A DNA stretch of 8,386 nt from Nitrospirae bacterium RBG_19FT_COMBO_42_15 (GTDB lineage: Bacteria; Nitrospirota; CAKKRA01; 9FT-COMBO-42-15), in NCBI GenBank assembly GCA_001803815.1, contig MHEL01000104.1, positions 1-8,386 on the forward strand, read 5' to 3'. This document shows positions 5,918 through 8,386 of the stretch, piece after piece. The notes under the pieces were generated by a model that was given only the letters and a program-made list of their open reading frames with translations, did not search any database and had not been told where the DNA came from. The number at the start of each line of letters is the position of its first letter. Position 1 is the stretch's first letter. The position numbers were made by a program, and so were the translations under genes.

Positions 5918-7743
5918 TCCCTCTTTACCCCGTTAGAAAATCCTGCGGCTATAAATGACTGCGAGAACTGCCCCGTTAAAGGATCTATTTCTGACGGGAC
6001 ATCCTTTCTAACGGGGTTTACCATAAGAACTCTTTCTTCATTTGTAGAAGGGGCATTAAGATAGATAAGCACATCCTCTGCTATACTCTTAAATACCGGA
6101 GCCGCCACACTGCCGCCCCATCCTGCCCCTTCAGGGCTGTCTATTACAACCAATAGCACTATCTGCGGGTCTTCTGCAGGCGCATAGCCTATGAATGAGC
6201 TTACAAAGTATTTATCTGAATATAGCCCTGTTTTTGAATCTATCTTCTGGGCAGTCCCTGTCTTTCCAGCAACCCTGTAACCCTCAATGGCTGCCTTCTC
6301 GCCAGTGCCGCCTTCAACTACACTCGTCAGTATCCTCGTCATCTCTGCCGCTGTTTCTGCAGATATCACCCTCTTTTTTATTTCAGGATAGACCTTTTTT
6401 TCAATCCTGTCCTCGTCCCTTATTTCAGAAACCACATAGGGCTTCATCATCCAGCCGTTATTTGCAACAGATGAAAAGGCTGTTATGAGCTGGATTGGCG
6501 TAACGCCTATCTCCTGTCCTAATGATACGGAGCCGATTGACCTCTTTGACCATTCCCTTGTCTGCCGCAAAATCCCCTTTGACTCCCCTGAAATATCTAT
6601 ATCTGTCATCTCTCCGAAACCAAAGGATTTAAGATGCGAATAAAGCCTCTCCTTGCCGAGCCTCATGCCTATCCTTACAGCGCCTACATTGCTTGACCTT
6701 TTTATAACATCTCGAAAGGAGAGCCTGCCCTTCTCCTTTACTGTATCGTGTATAATCTCTCCATCTATATCAATCTTATCCTCGCCAAAAAACATCGGCT
6801 CAGACGGCGTTGCAACCTTATCTTCTAATGCCGCAGATGCTACAAACACTTTTAATGTTGAGCCTGGCTCATAAGGGTCAGACACAATCCTGTTTCTCCA
6901 CTCTCCAGGGGCATATTTTATAAACTCATTTGGATTAAAAGACGGCTTTACAGCCATAGCGAGTATCTCGCCTGTCTTTGGATCCATGCCGATAACAATG
7001 CCCCTCTTTGCATGGGTCTTTTGAATCGCCTTATCAAGCTCCCTCTCGCAAATATATTGTATGCTCTCATCTATAGTGAGGACAATATCCTTGCCCTTTA
7101 CAGGCGGCGTATATCCTGAGCTTGGAAATATGTGCGCTCCTCTCGCATCCCTTTCAAGTACAACAAAGCCCTCTTCTCCCTTTAAAAACTCATTGTATCT
7201 TGCCTCTATTCCTGAAAGCCCTTTATTATCAAGGCCTGCAAAACCTATAAGGTGGCCGAGAAGCTCTTTTTTTGGATAGAATCTCTTGCTCTCTTTTATA
7301 AAACCTATCCCTTCTAAATTCTCATTTTTAATCTTTGCTGCAATATTCGGGTCTATCTTTCTTGCTATCCATACAAAGCCTTTGTCGCTCTTTAGCTTCT
7401 TCTCCAGAACCCTCCAGTCCTCGTTTAAGAATCTTGAAAGCCTCTTTGCTGCTTCATGAGAATTCTCTATTTCAGAAGGAACTGCATATACAGACTCAAC
7501 ATCTAAATTTACTGCTAATATCCTTCCCTTCCTGTCGTATATTGTCCCTCTCAAAGGCTCTAATACTACAGTCTTCTGATGCTGGCGCACTGCAATCCTT
7601 GAGAGATCATTATTCTTTATTGCCTGAAGATAAAAGAGCCGTGAAACACCTGCTGACAGCCCAACGGCAATGATAATGGCAAGCAGAAGGATTCTCACCT
7701 TTGCCTGTTTAGAAAACCTCTCTGCTGTCTTTCTATCATCCAC
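5914..7743 (-). CDS. ftsI: FtsI (PBP3), septal peptidoglycan transpeptidase
   Basis: Monofunctional class B penicillin-binding protein that cross-links septal peptidoglycan with FtsW. Of its 609 residues, 17-39 form a single N-terminal membrane anchor, followed by the dimerisation-domain motif RGTIYDRKGRILA (65-77) and the RFYPKKELLGHLIGFAG segment (154-170). The transpeptidase domain has the nucleophile S295 in EPGSTLK (K298), SSN (350-352) and KTGT (494-497). The start is GTG at 7743, with GAGGT at 7751-7755 seven bases upstream. The next in-frame Met is residue 254, so GTG is well supported. The gap from ftsL is 2 nt, and the TGA overlaps murE. The protein would be expected to end near YLNAPSTNEERVLMV; the last 34 residues, from N576, come from the palindromic repeat at 5927-6017. 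No PASTA domain is present. Confidence 0.98.
   Translation of the reverse strand: MDDRKTAERFSKQAKVRILLLAIIIAVGLSAGVSRLFYLQAIKNNDLSRIAVRQHQKTVVLEPLRGTIYDRKGRILAVNLDVESVYAVPSEIENSHEAAKRLSRFLNEDWRVLEKKLKSDKGFVWIARKIDPNIAAKIKNENLEGIGFIKESKRFYPKKELLGHLIGFAGLDNKGLSGIEARYNEFLKGEEGFVVLERDARGAHIFPSSGYTPPVKGKDIVLTIDESIQYICERELDKAIQKTHAKRGIVIGMDPKTGEILAMAVKPSFNPNEFIKYAPGEWRNRIVSDPYEPGSTLKVFVASAALEDKVATPSEPMFFGEDKIDIDGEIIHDTVKEKGRLSFRDVIKRSSNVGAVRIGMRLGKERLYSHLKSFGFGEMTDIDISGESKGILRQTREWSKRSIGSVSLGQEIGVTPIQLITAFSSVANNGWMMKPYVVSEIRDEDRIEKKVYPEIKKRVISAETAAEMTRILTSVVEGGTGEKAAIEGYRVAGKTGTAQKIDSKTGLYSDKYFVSSFIGYAPAEDPQIVLLVVIDSPEGAGWGGSVAAPVFKSIAEDVLIYLNAPSTNEERVLMVNPVRKDVPSEIDPLTGQFSQSFIAAGFSNGVKRE
5927..6017. 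repeat. Nested palindromic repeat inserted in frame at the 3' end of ftsI
   Basis: The outer arms ACCCCGTTAGAAA (5927-5939) and its exact reverse complement (6005-6017) enclose 65 bp. Two degenerate copies of the same unit lie inside: CCCCGTTAAA (5971-5980) and, inverted, TTTCTGACGGG (5988-5998). The layout is thus unit, unit, inverted unit, inverted unit. The right arm (6001-6016) can also pair with 5971-5984, allowing a 2-nt bulge, which gives an alternative hairpin. On the coding strand the units read NPVRK, VPSEI, LTG and FSNGV in the FtsI frame. NPVRK...SNGVK peptides recur as repeat translations in some environmental genomes (from general knowledge, not checked). Confidence 0.87.
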
Positions 7744-7745
7744 CT

Positions 7746-8386
<641 letters not shown>

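Noticed and set aside
5927..6017. CRISPR-like array suggested by four related short units
   Set aside because: The units are nested inverted copies of about 10-13 bp without regular spacers, and the stretch is coding in frame with ftsI.

Overview
The window is a continuous stretch of a bacterial dcw (division and cell wall) cluster, read entirely from the minus strand. In transcription order (right to left) it holds: the 3' end of rsmH (mraW), ftsL, ftsI (PBP3), murE, murF, mraY, murD and the 5' end of ftsW. This is the canonical order. No gene is missing or inserted, and I see no accessory protein-coding system. The DNPR motif in MurE points to meso-diaminopimelate peptidoglycan. The layout and moderately AT-rich sequence suggest a Gram-negative-type bacterium. 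The dispersed palindromic repeats recall uncultured Nitrospirota or Deltaproteobacteria-like lineages, but that placement is a guess from general knowledge and is weakly supported.

Right part (about 4418-8386): rsmH, ftsL, ftsI and murE are packed with 4-bp ATGA overlaps (rsmH/ftsL and ftsI/murE) or a 2-nt gap (ftsL/ftsI), so they look translationally coupled. Middle part (2826-4417): murF follows murE after a 158-bp gap filled with repeat sequence. MraY starts at the base after the murF stop codon. Left part (1-2825): mraY, a 101-bp gap with a compact double-hairpin repeat, murD, then a 24-bp gap and the first 74 codons of ftsW.

The gene products act in sequence. MurD, MurE and MurF add D-Glu, meso-DAP and D-Ala-D-Ala to the UDP-MurNAc peptide. 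MraY transfers the product to undecaprenyl phosphate. FtsW, FtsI and FtsL form the septal glycan polymerase, transpeptidase and regulatory core. RsmH methylates 16S rRNA.

The unusual content is not a new protein system. Four different small palindromic repeat families sit at gene ends or in gaps of this essential operon: 236-298 (encodes the MurD tail), 1667-1717 (three-way-junction fold, mraY-murD gap), 4285-4392 (inverted pair of hairpins with compensatory stem changes plus a 22-bp tandem duplication, murE-murF gap) and 5927-6017 (nested inverted repeat read in frame as the FtsI C-terminal tail). Two of them appear to have been incorporated into essential proteins. One may have separated murF from its ribosome binding site, leaving a 20-codon leader ORF. 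No stretch over 300 bases lacks a gene.
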